Shown: positions 8,828 through 16,021 of the stretch, piece by piece
Layout: every line of letters begins with the position of its first letter
How positions within the stretch are numbered: the first letter of the stretch is position 1
Assembly: GCA_023387735.1 (NCBI GenBank)
Contig: JAEWHP010000016.1
Span: 1 to 26,348, forward strand
Direction of reading: 5' to 3'
Length of the DNA stretch: 26,348 bases
Source of the DNA: Pseudomonadota bacterium
Lineage (GTDB): Bacteria; Pseudomonadota; Alphaproteobacteria; Rhizobiales; Xanthobacteraceae
The notes under the pieces: generated by a model
Seen by the model: only the letters and a program-made list of their open reading frames with translations
What the model was told of the DNA's origin: nothing
Databases searched by the model: none
Made by a program: the position numbers and the translations under genes

Positions 8828-10021
8828 TCACCGCATCGTCGCGAGTTGTAGCGCCAGTGCACACGCCCGGTCATATTCGTCGAGATTGATCCACTCGTTG
8901 ATCGTATGCGGCTCGTTCTGCCCGGCGCCGAACGTCACCGTCGGGACGCCATGGCGGACCATCCAGTTGGCGTCGAGCCCGCCATTGGCGGAGCGGATGT
9001 TCGGCGTGGCGCCGATGCCTTCCACGGCTGCGGCCGCGCGTTTGACCACGGGCAGGCTGTCCTTCATGCGGAACGGATAATAGTCGGTCTCGGCCTTGAA
9101 CTTGACGCGGCCCGACTTGCCGTCGCTGTTCTTCACGCGCTTGGCGGCCTTCTCGAACGCCGCCTTGTAGGCTTTGGTGATCTCCCGGGAGAATTTCGCA
9201 TCGTGGCTGCGGCTTTCGCCGCGCACGTGGACATAGTCGGTGACGACGTTGGTGGCGTCGCCAGCGGGGCGACCCTCGCCGCCGGTCACGGGGCCGACAT
9301 TGCTGGTGCCTTGACGTTTGCCTTTCACCACCTTGCCGAACCAGCCGCCGGCCTTCACGTCGGCAAGCGCCAGCGCGAGGATCATGGTCGAACTGATGCC
9401 GCGCTCGGGTGCGACGCCGGCATGCGAGGCACGGCCGAAAATCTCGACCTGCCAGCGGTCCGCGCCGACGGCGCCGATCGTGACGTTGGAGGCCGCGCCG
9501 CCGTCATAGTTGAACGCCATGGTGGGCGAGCCGAGCTCGGCGGTCTTGACGTGGCGCGCGCCCCAGAGCCCGCTCTCCTCGCGCACGCAGAACAAGAGCG
9601 TGATCGGCGGATGATCGAGCTGCTGTTTCGCAAGCTCGGCCGCCAGCGTCACGAGCACGCCGCAGCCGGCACGGTTGTCGCCGCCGAGCGCGGTCTTCGC
9701 CTCGTTGACGATCTTGCGCCCCTTAACTTTGGGTTTCGCGCCGGCGCAGAGCGGCACGGTGTCCATGTGGGTCATGAACATGATCCGCGGCTGGTTGTGC
9801 ATGGCGCCGCGGCCGGGCAGATCGACAATGAGATTGCCGGTCTCGGTCGGCACGGGAATGCGCGTGTTGGCATCGTCGAGGCGGATCGCACTCTCGGGCA
9901 CCCCGCTCTCCTGCAGCGCCGCGCTGAGCTCGCGCCCGATCGCCGCCTCCTTTCCGGTCACGCCCTCGACGGCGAGGAAACGCATAAGGCGATCGGTGGC
10001 GGACTGGGTGTCGACGGACAT
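8828..10021 (-). CDS. M20-family metallopeptidase, peptidase T-like
   Basis: A 397-residue zinc-dependent aminopeptidase of the M20 family, closest in layout to peptidase T-like enzymes that cleave N-terminal residues from short peptides. Metal and catalytic positions are visible: H85 and D87 in HMDTVP, bridging D115 in GGDNRAGCG, the E148-E149 pair in CVREESGLWG, D173 in FNYDGG, and H372 in GQNEPHTINEW. The lid (dimerisation) domain lies at about 185-300. No signal peptide, so cytoplasmic. The ATG at 10021 has AAGG upstream; a possible ATG at 10060 has no correctly spaced site. The DUF454 gene follows at 36 bases. A decayed fragment of a related gene lies at about 12498-12573. Confidence 0.85.
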   Translation of the reverse strand: MSVDTQSATDRLMRFLAVEGVTGKEAAIGRELSAALQESGVPESAIRLDDANTRIPVPTETGNLIVDLPGRGAMHNQPRIMFMTHMDTVPLCAGAKPKVKGRKIVNEAKTALGGDNRAGCGVLVTLAAELAKQQLDHPPITLLFCVREESGLWGARHVKTAELGSPTMAFNYDGGAASNVTIGAVGADRWQVEIFGRASHAGVAPERGISSTMILALALADVKAGGWFGKVVKGKRQGTSNVGPVTGGEGRPAGDATNVVTDYVHVRGESRSHDAKFSREITKAYKAAFEKAAKRVKNSDGKSGRVKFKAETDYYPFRMKDSLPVVKRAAAAVEGIGATPNIRSANGGLDANWMVRHGVPTVTFGAGQNEPHTINEWINLDEYDRACALALQLATMR

Positions 10022-10113
10022 GATGGGTACCTTGAGCAGACTTGCGAAGGGCGCGAGCATCCTTCGGGACGGCTCGCTGCGCAATAGAGAATAAGGGCGT
10101 TCTCCGGCGTGAT

Positions 10114-11346
10114 TCAGCCGTTCGTTTTCGCCCATGCCGCCCGCTCGAAGTCGATCATGAAATCGCGCGTGATCGGGACGGCATCGCGTTTGGTCGACAG
10201 CAGCAGTTGAAACACCATGTGCGAGCCATGCAGGAATTCGAGTTCGACGGCCGCGAGATAGAACTCCCACATCCGGCAGAACCGCTCGTCATAGATCTCG
10301 GCAGCACGGGCTCTATTTTGGGCGAAGCGCTCGCGCCAGTGCTTCACCGTGTAGCGGTAGTGCAGCCGCAGCACTTCCATGTCGCAACACCAGAGACCGC
10401 AGCGCTCCGTTGCCGCGAAAGTCTCGGATAGCGCCGGCACGTAGGCGCCCGGAAAGATGTATTTCCGGATGAAGGGGCCGGTGGTGCCGGGCTGCGACAT
10501 CCGGCCGATGCAGTGAATGAAGGCGTAGCCGTCAGGCACCAGCAGCTCGCGGATCTTGAGGAAGTACTCGTCGAAATGCCCGATCCCGACGTGCTCCATC
10601 ATGCCGACCGATACCACCCGGTCGAACTGGCCGGTGAGTTGCCGATAGTCCAGCTCGCGAAACGTGACGAGGTCGGAAACGCCGGCAGCCTCGGCGTGAA
10701 CGCGCGCGGCCTTGATCTGCTCGGGCGAAACATTGACCGCGGTGACATGGGCGCCGGTCTCGCGCGCCAGGTGAATGGCAAAGCCGCCCCAGCCGGAGCC
10801 GATTTCGGCGACCTTCATGCCGGGCTTCAGTTGCAGCTTGCTGGTGGCGTGGATCAGCTTGTTGCGCTGCGCCTGTTCCAGCGTCTCATGTTCGGGGTCG
10901 CGAAAATAGGCGCAGGAATATTGCATCTGGTCGTCGAGAAACAGTCGGTAGAGTTCGGTCGAGATATCGTAGTGGTGGCGGGCATGGGCGGCGGCGAGCC
11001 CGATCGGATTGGCCTGATGCCAGCGGCGCAGGCCGCGCCACACCCGCCGCATCAGCTTCTGCGAGCCATACGAATAAAGCCCGGCCCGGTTGACAGAGAA
11101 CAGCAGTAGAAAGTCGTGGATTTCGGAACCGTCCTCCAGCGTCAGGCTGCCATCCATATAGGCTTCGGCGGCATAGAGCTCCGGATTGATGAACAGCCTG
11201 GTGTAAAGCTTGCGATCGTGGAGGCGGATGGCGACGTCGGGTCCGGGCTGGCGTTCGCCAAAGGCATGGACCTTTCCCTCGGCGTCGCGAACGCGCAGCG
11301 TGCCCTGGCGGATAAAGCCTCGCAGCAGATTGGACAATAAACGCAC
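10114..11346 (-). CDS. cfa: cyclopropane-fatty-acyl-phospholipid synthase family protein
   Basis: A 410-residue SAM-dependent enzyme that would methylenate double bonds in membrane phospholipid acyl chains, typically in stationary or acid-stressed cells. The N-terminal lipid-binding part covers about 1-120. The Rossmann methyltransferase core starts with motif EIGSGWGG at 181-188 and continues with VGMMEHVG (247-254), which contains the family's conserved Glu, and HCIGR (278-282), which contains the conserved Cys. The C-terminal helical part ends with VFQLLLSTKRDAVP. The start is GTG at 11346, with a G-rich GGGGAG site six bases upstream. It lies 43 bases downstream of the LpxD-like gene on the same strand, so a membrane-lipid operon is plausible. 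It could be a close paralog methylating lipids differently. Confidence 0.9.
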   Translation of the reverse strand: MRLLSNLLRGFIRQGTLRVRDAEGKVHAFGERQPGPDVAIRLHDRKLYTRLFINPELYAAEAYMDGSLTLEDGSEIHDFLLLFSVNRAGLYSYGSQKLMRRVWRGLRRWHQANPIGLAAAHARHHYDISTELYRLFLDDQMQYSCAYFRDPEHETLEQAQRNKLIHATSKLQLKPGMKVAEIGSGWGGFAIHLARETGAHVTAVNVSPEQIKAARVHAEAAGVSDLVTFRELDYRQLTGQFDRVVSVGMMEHVGIGHFDEYFLKIRELLVPDGYAFIHCIGRMSQPGTTGPFIRKYIFPGAYVPALSETFAATERCGLWCCDMEVLRLHYRYTVKHWRERFAQNRARAAEIYDERFCRMWEFYLAAVELEFLHGSHMVFQLLLSTKRDAVPITRDFMIDFERAAWAKTNG

Positions 11347-11389
11347 GTCAAGCTCCCCCCCCCTGCTCGCCGCTCAACAGAACCGCCCG

Positions 11390-12418
11390 TCAATCCCCCC
11401 GATTCCTTGCCATCCTTTTGAGCGTGGCAATTTGTCGGAAGAATTCTTTCATTGGCTGTGCAGGGCTTCCAACCATCTTGGCGCCGGCAGCCAGATCCGA
11501 CATGACGCCCGCCTGCGCTCCGATCTCCGCACACTGACCGATCCGTACATGCCCGGCGATCCCCGCCTGCCCGCCGACGCGAACAAAATCTTCAAGCACG
11601 GTCGAACCGGAAATACCGACTTGCGCCACGATCACGCAGCATCGGCCGAGGATCACGTTGTGGCCGATCTGCACCAGATTATCGAGACGGGAGCCGGCGC
11701 CGATCACCGTGTCTCGCGAAGATCCCCGGTCGATCGTCGTGTTGGCGCCGACCTCGACGTCATCCTCCAGAATGGCCCGGCCAAGCTGCGGGACCGATAG
11801 AAATCCATCGCGCGTGCAGGCAAATCCAAACCCTTCCTGCCCAATTCGCGCACCGGGATAGACGTAGACTCGCGCCCCCAAAATCGCATGGCTCAGGCTC
11901 ACATGTGACCCGATGCGGCAGTCCCGCCCCACGATCACGCCGCTTCCGATATGGGCGTAGGCGCCGATCCGGCAGCCGGGTCCAATCTCCGCTCCGGCCT
12001 CGATGACGGACAGCGGTCCGACCTCCGCCGAAGGATCGACGAGCGCCTCCGCCGCGACGATGGCGGACGGATGGGTACCGGGACAAACCGGCGGCAGCGG
12101 ATGGAACAGGGACGCGACACGCGCCCACGCCGCGTATGGCTCCGGCGTGACGATCGCCACCGACCTCGCAGGCACGCGCGCTTCCATATCGGGATGCACG
12201 ATCACGGCACCGGCCAATGTCTGGTCCAGCGCCGATGCATAGCGGCGATTATCCAGAAAACTCACCTCGTTGGGGCCAGCCGTCTGCAGGGGTGCCACGC
12301 CTTCGACGAGGAGATCGCCCTCGCTGGCAACCCCGCGTGCCGCTCCCACGACAACCGCAAGAGGATGCGGTCCGCTTCGGCGAAAGAACCTTGCGCTTCC
12401 CATGGTTGCTTCGGCCAT
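11390..12418 (-). CDS. lpxD: LpxD-like UDP-3-O-acylglucosamine N-acyltransferase
   Basis: A 342-residue acyltransferase of the LpxD type, which adds the second, N-linked hydroxyacyl chain to UDP-3-O-acylglucosamine during lipid A synthesis. The uridine-binding domain (1-110) is followed by left-handed beta-helix hexapeptide repeats (115-310). Conserved points are FGFA, PQLGRAILEDDVEVGANTTIDRG, the probable catalytic H253 in QIGHNVILG, and H290 in GGQAGIAGH. ATG at 12418 fits the family's short N-terminus; ATG at 12403 is equally possible. It is not in the usual bamA-lpxD-fabZ-lpxA cluster but beside a cyclopropane synthase, so it is probably a second, accessory copy. A FixK/FNR-like box lies 72 bases upstream. 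Confidence 0.85.
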   Translation of the reverse strand: MAEATMGSARFFRRSGPHPLAVVVGAARGVASEGDLLVEGVAPLQTAGPNEVSFLDNRRYASALDQTLAGAVIVHPDMEARVPARSVAIVTPEPYAAWARVASLFHPLPPVCPGTHPSAIVAAEALVDPSAEVGPLSVIEAGAEIGPGCRIGAYAHIGSGVIVGRDCRIGSHVSLSHAILGARVYVYPGARIGQEGFGFACTRDGFLSVPQLGRAILEDDVEVGANTTIDRGSSRDTVIGAGSRLDNLVQIGHNVILGRCCVIVAQVGISGSTVLEDFVRVGGQAGIAGHVRIGQCAEIGAQAGVMSDLAAGAKMVGSPAQPMKEFFRQIATLKRMARNRGD

Positions 12419-12489
12419 TCGCCTGCTCTTCAAGCCTGGGGAACTTCGAGCCAATCCGCGACAGATTCTGGACCCTGATGCTCGCAGGC

Positions 12490-12503
12490 TTGAGATAGAT
12501 CAA
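12490..12503. promoter_or_regulatory. candidate FixK/FNR-type box upstream of lpxD-like gene
   Basis: TTGAG-ATAG-ATCAA departs from the TTGAT-N4-ATCAA palindrome at one position. It lies 72 bases upstream of the chosen lpxD-like start, a workable activation distance. It also lies near the edge of the decayed peptidase fragment, so it may be chance. Confidence 0.3.
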
Positions 12504-12573
12504 CAAGCCTCTCGCGCCCCTTTACCTCGGGCTTTGCGCCGACGCAGAGCAGCAAGGTGATGATCCGCGGCCG
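12498..12573 (-). pseudogene. relic of an M20 peptidase gene
   Basis: This stretch aligns to the intact peptidase gene at about 9716-9792. Roughly four in five bases match over 60 positions, with one 18-base in-frame gap, and most differences fall at third codon positions. The minus-strand reading keeps C-V-G-A-K-P-E-V-K-G-R where the intact enzyme has C-A-G-A-K-P-K-V-K-G-R. The gap removes F-M-T-H-M-D, which includes the metal-binding His and Asp. No start, stop or further homology is evident, so this is a remnant of a duplicated or laterally related copy. Confidence 0.65.
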
Positions 12574-12717
12574 GCAACACCTGGATTTCAGGGCGCGTCC
12601 TGCGGGCCCCGAGCTTGGTGACGTTCATCACAGTCCGGGAAACTGATCTCCCCTAGCGTCCTCGCATCATCAACTGACGGGATCGCTAATTTGGCTTGAG
12701 CAAGGGGAGGAAGAGCA

Positions 12718-13167
12718 GTGGGCGCATTCACGAGCGAACTGACGATTACGCATCTCTCCGGTAACGCAAAGTATGGCTGGCGCTTGTGGCGCCTGGCAGA
12801 GCCCCTGGTCTATGAGGTCGGAGGCCGCGGCTCCGGTCGCGTCATCCGCGTTACGAAGGACTTCGTCACCGACGGCCCATCCATTCCACGATGGTTGTGG
12901 TGGATCCTGCCGGTCTGGGGAAGCTACGGCCGCGCCGGCGTCATTCATGACTATTTGTGCCGCCAGATTGCGGTCAACGATCCCCACCCCGAAGCGCCGA
13001 CGCGCGCCGATGCCGACCGTATTTTCTTCGAAGCCATGGAGTTGCTCAATGTCGGCTGGGTCCAGAGGCACGCGCTCTACCTGGGCGCACGCATTGGGGC
13101 CTGGCTCAGGGTAAGGACCACGATGGTCGACTACAACACCACCCTCAACGCTGCGCAGGTCGTCTGA
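12718..13167 (+). CDS. DUF1353 phage-type protein
   Basis: A 149-residue DUF1353 protein, a family found in phages and prophage remnants without a firmly known function. Its hallmark segments are present: VTKDFVTDGPSIPRWLWWILP, then GRAGVIHDYLCRQ with the conserved H-D, and DRIFFEAMELLNVGWVQRHALYLG. The start is GTG at 12718 with GGGAGG eight bases upstream. It stands alone on the plus strand between the LpxD-like gene and an unknown minus-strand cluster; no other recognisable phage gene is adjacent, so it may be a domesticated or stranded phage gene. Confidence 0.85.
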   Translation: MGAFTSELTITHLSGNAKYGWRLWRLAEPLVYEVGGRGSGRVIRVTKDFVTDGPSIPRWLWWILPVWGSYGRAGVIHDYLCRQIAVNDPHPEAPTRADADRIFFEAMELLNVGWVQRHALYLGARIGAWLRVRTTMVDYNTTLNAAQVV

Positions 13168-13359
13168 CGGTAGTGTTCATGCCCGTACGCGCTCCGGCGT
13201 CGTGGCCTGTGCGTGGAGCCAGATGCTGAAGCTAGATTGAGAAATCCTGATTGGATCGCCGGACCATATGTCGTAGCCGACACTGGCGGGAAGGCGACCA
13301 CCACACCCCATGGCGCTGTCTTTATCACTTCGTTCCCTGACCCCTGCTCCACTCCCGGT

Positions 13360-13983
13360 TTACGCCGAGTGAAACCACGACAGCGTGGCAATCTGTGGGG
13401 CAATGTGCCCGACTCTCACGCGCACTCCAACCTTCTTCCACGTGAACTCCCAAATTGAACCATCGCGACGGTCGACTACGTCTTCCGGTCGAATAAAATC
13501 AATCTCCATTCTCGTTGAACAATCAGACATGATTGCTGGGGCCGTCGCTTCAAGGTCAAATGTTTCGATACCGTCATTTCTTGCGTTGGATGAAGGTTGT
13601 AGCGTGCGCAAAGGCGCAGACGTGGCCCGTATCCAAGGCATCTCGCCTTGTTGCTCTAGAACGATGCCGACATCGGCAATTCCTTCGAATATGGCCTCGT
13701 CCTTTACTTTGCGATCAGCGTTAGATTTGAGATGGAACATCACGTCAGGATGGAACGTGAAATGGGGGTTCTTTACGGGCAGGAGCGTTCGCGGATCAGA
13801 AGGTAGAACATATTCGATCGTTATCCGATTGTAGGCATTCCAGATAGATTGCCGCTCACGAAATCTCGGTGAAACGTACGCTCTGTCTTTGATACCAAAG
13901 GATATGGAGCCATCAGGCTGGAATGAAATCCAACCCACACTAATGGTTCGACCACCATGGCTGACCGTGATGTTCCTTCTCAA
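13360..13983 (-). CDS. hypothetical protein
   Basis: A 207-residue protein I do not recognise. It begins with a strand-rich segment (TVSHGGRTISVGWISFQPDGSISFGIKDRAY) and looks beta-rich throughout, with no signal peptide or membrane segment. Composition is less GC-rich by eye than flanking genes, which with the adjacent tRNA suggests acquisition by transfer. The only plausible initiator is TTG at 13983, overlapping the TGA of the frame before it; the first internal Met is far in, so the gene could also be 5'-truncated. It is the last of a minus-strand series of small overlapping frames below tRNA-Gly. Confidence 0.6.
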   Translation of the reverse strand: MRRNITVSHGGRTISVGWISFQPDGSISFGIKDRAYVSPRFRERQSIWNAYNRITIEYVLPSDPRTLLPVKNPHFTFHPDVMFHLKSNADRKVKDEAIFEGIADVGIVLEQQGEMPWIRATSAPLRTLQPSSNARNDGIETFDLEATAPAIMSDCSTRMEIDFIRPEDVVDRRDGSIWEFTWKKVGVRVRVGHIAPQIATLSWFHSA

Positions 13984-14174
13984 AGCAATCTCGCTTCGTT
14001 CGACGCCAATGAAGGTGCTTTGATCGGCCCGGACAATAGTTGCAAAGCTACATGAGATTGTTCCAACGATGAGCGAACGCCTCTCATGAGGTCAGAGATC
14101 GCCTTACCAACTTTCGAAACTGTTTCTGCGCTCGTCCGCTGTGATAGGCGGCGACGTAAACTTGTACTGCGCAC
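13980..14174 (-). CDS. possible small ORF linking two hypotheticals
   Basis: A 64-codon frame beginning GTG at 14174 and stopping in the bases that form the TTG start of the next gene. It overlaps the preceding frame by 71 bases in another phase. It is basic with no recognised domain. It may be a coupled small gene, or evidence that one ancestral gene here has been split by frameshifts. Confidence 0.25.
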   Translation of the reverse strand: MRSTSLRRRLSQRTSAETVSKVGKAISDLMRGVRSSLEQSHVALQLLSGPIKAPSLASNEARLL

Positions 14175-14358
14175 CAGGGTTATTGGGCTTCAAGCTCAAA
14201 TCGCTTTTGCCCATGGCATCGAGCATGAAGTCGACGACCTCGCTGCTTATTACAACAGCGCCCTGGGTTTGCGAGAGAATACTATCAAGGTTTATGGTCA
14301 AAGCGATTTGTGTAGCCGGGTTTGCCGGTTCAGGCTCCGAACCACTTGGTGAAGTCAC
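14104..14358 (-). CDS. hypothetical small protein
   Basis: An 84-residue protein of unknown function. It starts with GTG at 14358, with GGGAG seven bases before it, and overlaps the end of the preceding frame by 29 bases, so translational coupling is likely. The middle reads as an amphipathic segment (TQIALTINLDSILSQTQGAVVISSEVV without membrane character). No homologous family is recognised. Composition resembles its unknown neighbours. Confidence 0.45.
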   Translation of the reverse strand: MTSPSGSEPEPANPATQIALTINLDSILSQTQGAVVISSEVVDFMLDAMGKSDLSLKPNNPGAQYKFTSPPITADERRNSFESW

Positions 14359-14647
14359 CCTTCAACTCCCTCAATGCAGCCATGCGGCCGACGACCGAGC
14401 GACCTTGGGTAGCACTTGTTAAGTCGCTCACGCAATCGAGGACGTCAAACGTTAGCGCAATCTGTTGATGTGAAGGTGTGAAAGTCACGGACCACGCGTG
14501 GCCACGCAAATCGGTAACGATGCGCCAAGCTTTGCCTGCGAGCATAAGGCAAATGAATGGAACGCAAAAGCATGTGCGCCCGAGATACGGCCTATGTGCC
14601 CGCCCCAAGAGAATGGGCGCCCGGAGTCCGCACCAAACGCAGCGCAT
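14330..14647 (-). CDS. hypothetical protein with N-terminal Cys pair
   Basis: A 105-residue protein starting at ATG 14647. The N-terminus has M-R-C-V-W-C-G followed by a second cysteine cluster (T-C-F-C at about 26-29), which could hold a metal, as in short zinc ribbons. The frame continues upstream through the tRNA-Gly gene without a stop, but coding there is impossible, so the ATG after the tRNA is the sensible start. No clear ribosome binding site is seen. It is the first frame of the minus-strand unknown cluster. Function unknown. Confidence 0.4.
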   Translation of the reverse strand: MRCVWCGLRAPILLGRAHRPYLGRTCFCVPFICLMLAGKAWRIVTDLRGHAWSVTFTPSHQQIALTFDVLDCVSDLTSATQGRSVVGRMAALRELKGDFTKWFGA

Positions 14648-14677
14648 TGATTCGTATGTAATATTTTGGCTATTCGA

Positions 14678-14751
14678 TGGAGCGGGTGAAGGGAATCGAA
14701 CCCTCGTATTCAGCTTGGAAGGCTGCTGCTCTACCATTGAGCTACACCCGC
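14678..14751 (-). tRNA. tRNA-Gly(TCC)
   Basis: Complete 74-base tRNA on the minus strand. GCGGGTG pairs with CACCCGC in the acceptor stem, the D-arm is GCTC...GAGC, the anticodon loop is CTTCCAA (anticodon TCC, reading GGA), the T-arm carries the GGTTCGATTCC pattern, and CCA is encoded. The unknown-gene cluster lies directly downstream of its 3' end, the usual side for island insertion. Confidence 0.95.
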
Positions 14752-14843
14752 GCTGGCGTTGACCTAACACGCCGTGCTGGCGGCCTCAACCCGCCCGGCC
14801 GGCCTGCTCGTGCAGCCTACAAGGCCCTGTTCCACCCACTCAG

Positions 14844-14946
14844 TCGTCATCCCCGCTCCGGCGGGGATCCAGTATTCCAGAGGCAGAAGTGAACGGACCG
14901 AGAAGCCGCGGCGTACTGGATACCCCGCCTTCGCGGGGTATGACGG
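14844..14946. repeat. inverted repeat (REP-like)
   Basis: Arms of the form CGTCATCCCCGC...GCGGGGATCCAGTA and TACTGGATACCCCGC...GCGGGGTATGACG face each other over about 100 bases, and each arm also forms its own GC hairpin. Such 'uncharacterised dispersed' palindromes are frequent in rhizobial intergenic DNA. Confidence 0.75.
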
Positions 14947-14969
14947 CAGGCATCCGGCCGGTTCGGGCC

Positions 14970-14998
14970 TTAACAGGGGCTGATTCGCTGCCTATATT
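14970..14998 (+). promoter_or_regulatory. strong sigma-70-type promoter of the short transcription unit
   Basis: TTAACA (14970-14975) and TATATT (14993-14998) are separated by exactly 17 bases, each one base from the vegetative consensus. The predicted start is near 15005, upstream of the mini-ORF leader. Confidence 0.6.
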
Positions 14999-15032
14999 GA
15001 TGTTTCCACTAACAACGAAAGGAGGTGATCCA

Positions 15033-15077
15033 GTGTCTTATACCAAGCGCTGTCACCTCGCTGGGATCGCCCGCTAG
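15033..15077 (+). CDS. 14-residue mini-ORF (M-S-Y-T-K-R-C-H-L-A-G-I-A-R)
   Basis: A GTG-started 15-codon frame ending in TAG. It is preceded by GAAAGGAGGTGATCCA, an unusually long match to the anti-Shine-Dalgarno tail, with GGAGG about seven bases from the GTG. Product function is unknown: leader peptide, small protein or decoy. About 65 bases of untranslated RNA follow before the terminator stem, with no downstream gene before termination, which argues against simple attenuation. Confidence 0.45.
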   Translation: MSYTKRCHLAGIAR

Positions 15078-15141
15078 GCTTTTGAGTACAGAGCCTGGCA
15101 TCGGGGCGCTCTCAGCCCTGGACCAGCGAGCACGAAGTTGG

Positions 15142-15175
15142 GGCGCGGCGGGAGCAATCCTGCCGCGCCTTTCTT
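15142..15175 (+). terminator. intrinsic terminator
   Basis: GGCGCGGCGGGA pairs with TCCTGCCGCGCC (one G-T pair) around a GCAA loop, followed by TTTCTT. Confidence 0.85.
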
Positions 15176-15221
15176 AGGGGGGCATGTCCTTATGGAGGCA
15201 TGTCTCGTCTGATGGGATGCC

Positions 15222-15425
15222 TTAGAAACCACAGAGGTTGACGAAGCGCGGGCGCGGGCCGCGGCGGGTTTCGACGATCTGCTCGCCGCCATTGGTGGCC
15301 GACGCACCGTAGTAACGGTGATGGCCGGAGACGTCGTGCCAATCGCCGGCCTGCGACGATGTCGCGCAGGACCCGGCATGGGACCTGGCAGCATCGCAAA
15401 TGATCGTGGCTGGCTTGCGTCGCAT
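15222..15425 (-). CDS. small hypothetical protein
   Basis: A 67-residue frame with a good start: ATG at 15425 preceded by GGAGA at five bases. The C-terminal half is rich in Gly, His, Tyr and Arg (GHHRYYGASATNGGEQIVETRRGP) and ends F-V-N-L-C-G-F; three cysteines are present. There is no clear signal peptide or known domain. The pattern of codons and the clean start suggest a real small gene, and I believe I have seen relatives in Bradyrhizobium, unverified. It converges with the short transcription unit to its left. Confidence 0.6.
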   Translation of the reverse strand: MRRKPATIICDAARSHAGSCATSSQAGDWHDVSGHHRYYGASATNGGEQIVETRRGPRPRFVNLCGF

Positions 15426-15616
15426 GACCGTCTCCGTAAATGGTGCGCGTTGGCTCGCGTTCTGCTCATCAGTCGTGGGCCCGATGCGGCGCGTTCAAGG
15501 ACGTTCGGGTTTATCGTGTTTCCGGACGGTTTCGTCGGCTGTCGCGTTGTCGGGATCGGCCGCGACGGATCGTCCTTGGGAGGGCCGCCGATCCGGCGCG
15601 CATAAGGGAGATATCG

Positions 15617-16000
15617 ATGCTCTACGCCATGCTGGCCTATCACGTCGAAGCCGAGGTCACGTCCTGGACGCCGGAAGAGGACGCGGCGCTGATGACCGAC
15701 CTGCTTCAAGTGCACGAACGGCTCAACGCGAAAAAGCTGCTGGGGCCGGCGGCGCGGCTCGGTGCGACGGCGGATGCCCGCACCTTGCGCGGTCCGGGCA
15801 ACGGCATGGTGCTCGATGGGCCGTTTGCCGAGACCAAGGAGCAACTGCTCGGTCTGTATGTGCTGAATTGCGCCGACGAGGCGGAAGCGATCGGAATTGC
15901 CCGCGACCTGCGCCGCGTCAATCCGAGCGCGGTCTACGAGATCCGTCCGATCCGGCTTTATATTCCCGGCGAGGCGCTGCCGGAGACGGCGGCAGACTGA
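15617..16000 (+). CDS. YCII/DGPF-domain protein
   Basis: A 127-residue YCII-related protein with the diagnostic D-G-P-F motif at 67-70 (LDGPFAETKEQLLGLYVL). It has a ferredoxin-like fold and no signal peptide. The family's biochemical role is not settled; members often sit beside an ECF sigma factor, but none is here. ATG at 15617 has GGGAG six bases upstream; a longer in-frame extension lacks any site. The gene converges with the AraC regulator 21 bases away. Confidence 0.9.
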   Translation: MLYAMLAYHVEAEVTSWTPEEDAALMTDLLQVHERLNAKKLLGPAARLGATADARTLRGPGNGMVLDGPFAETKEQLLGLYVLNCADEAEAIGIARDLRRVNPSAVYEIRPIRLYIPGEALPETAAD

Positions 16001-16021
16001 GCCAGGCGACCGGCGGGTAGT

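Larger units (their letters stand above)
15005..15175 (+). ncRNA. predicted ~170-nt small transcript carrying a mini-ORF
   Basis: Promoter, leader, 14-codon ORF and terminator delimit a free-standing unit with no larger gene. Its leader matches 17 bases of the reverse complement of the 16S rRNA 3' end (around 15018-15034). It may be a small mRNA for a tiny peptide or an RNA that acts through the ribosome's anti-Shine-Dalgarno region. I have a vague memory of similar units in Bradyrhizobium, unverified. Confidence 0.45.

Noticed and set aside
14678..14770. Protein coding through the tRNA-Gly gene
   Set aside because: The frame is open only because of the tRNA sequence; the tRNA structure is complete.
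15018..15034. A fragment of a 16S rRNA gene on the minus strand
   Set aside because: The match to the 16S end is only 17 bases and stops at both sides; no further rRNA sequence follows, so an extended Shine-Dalgarno element is simpler.
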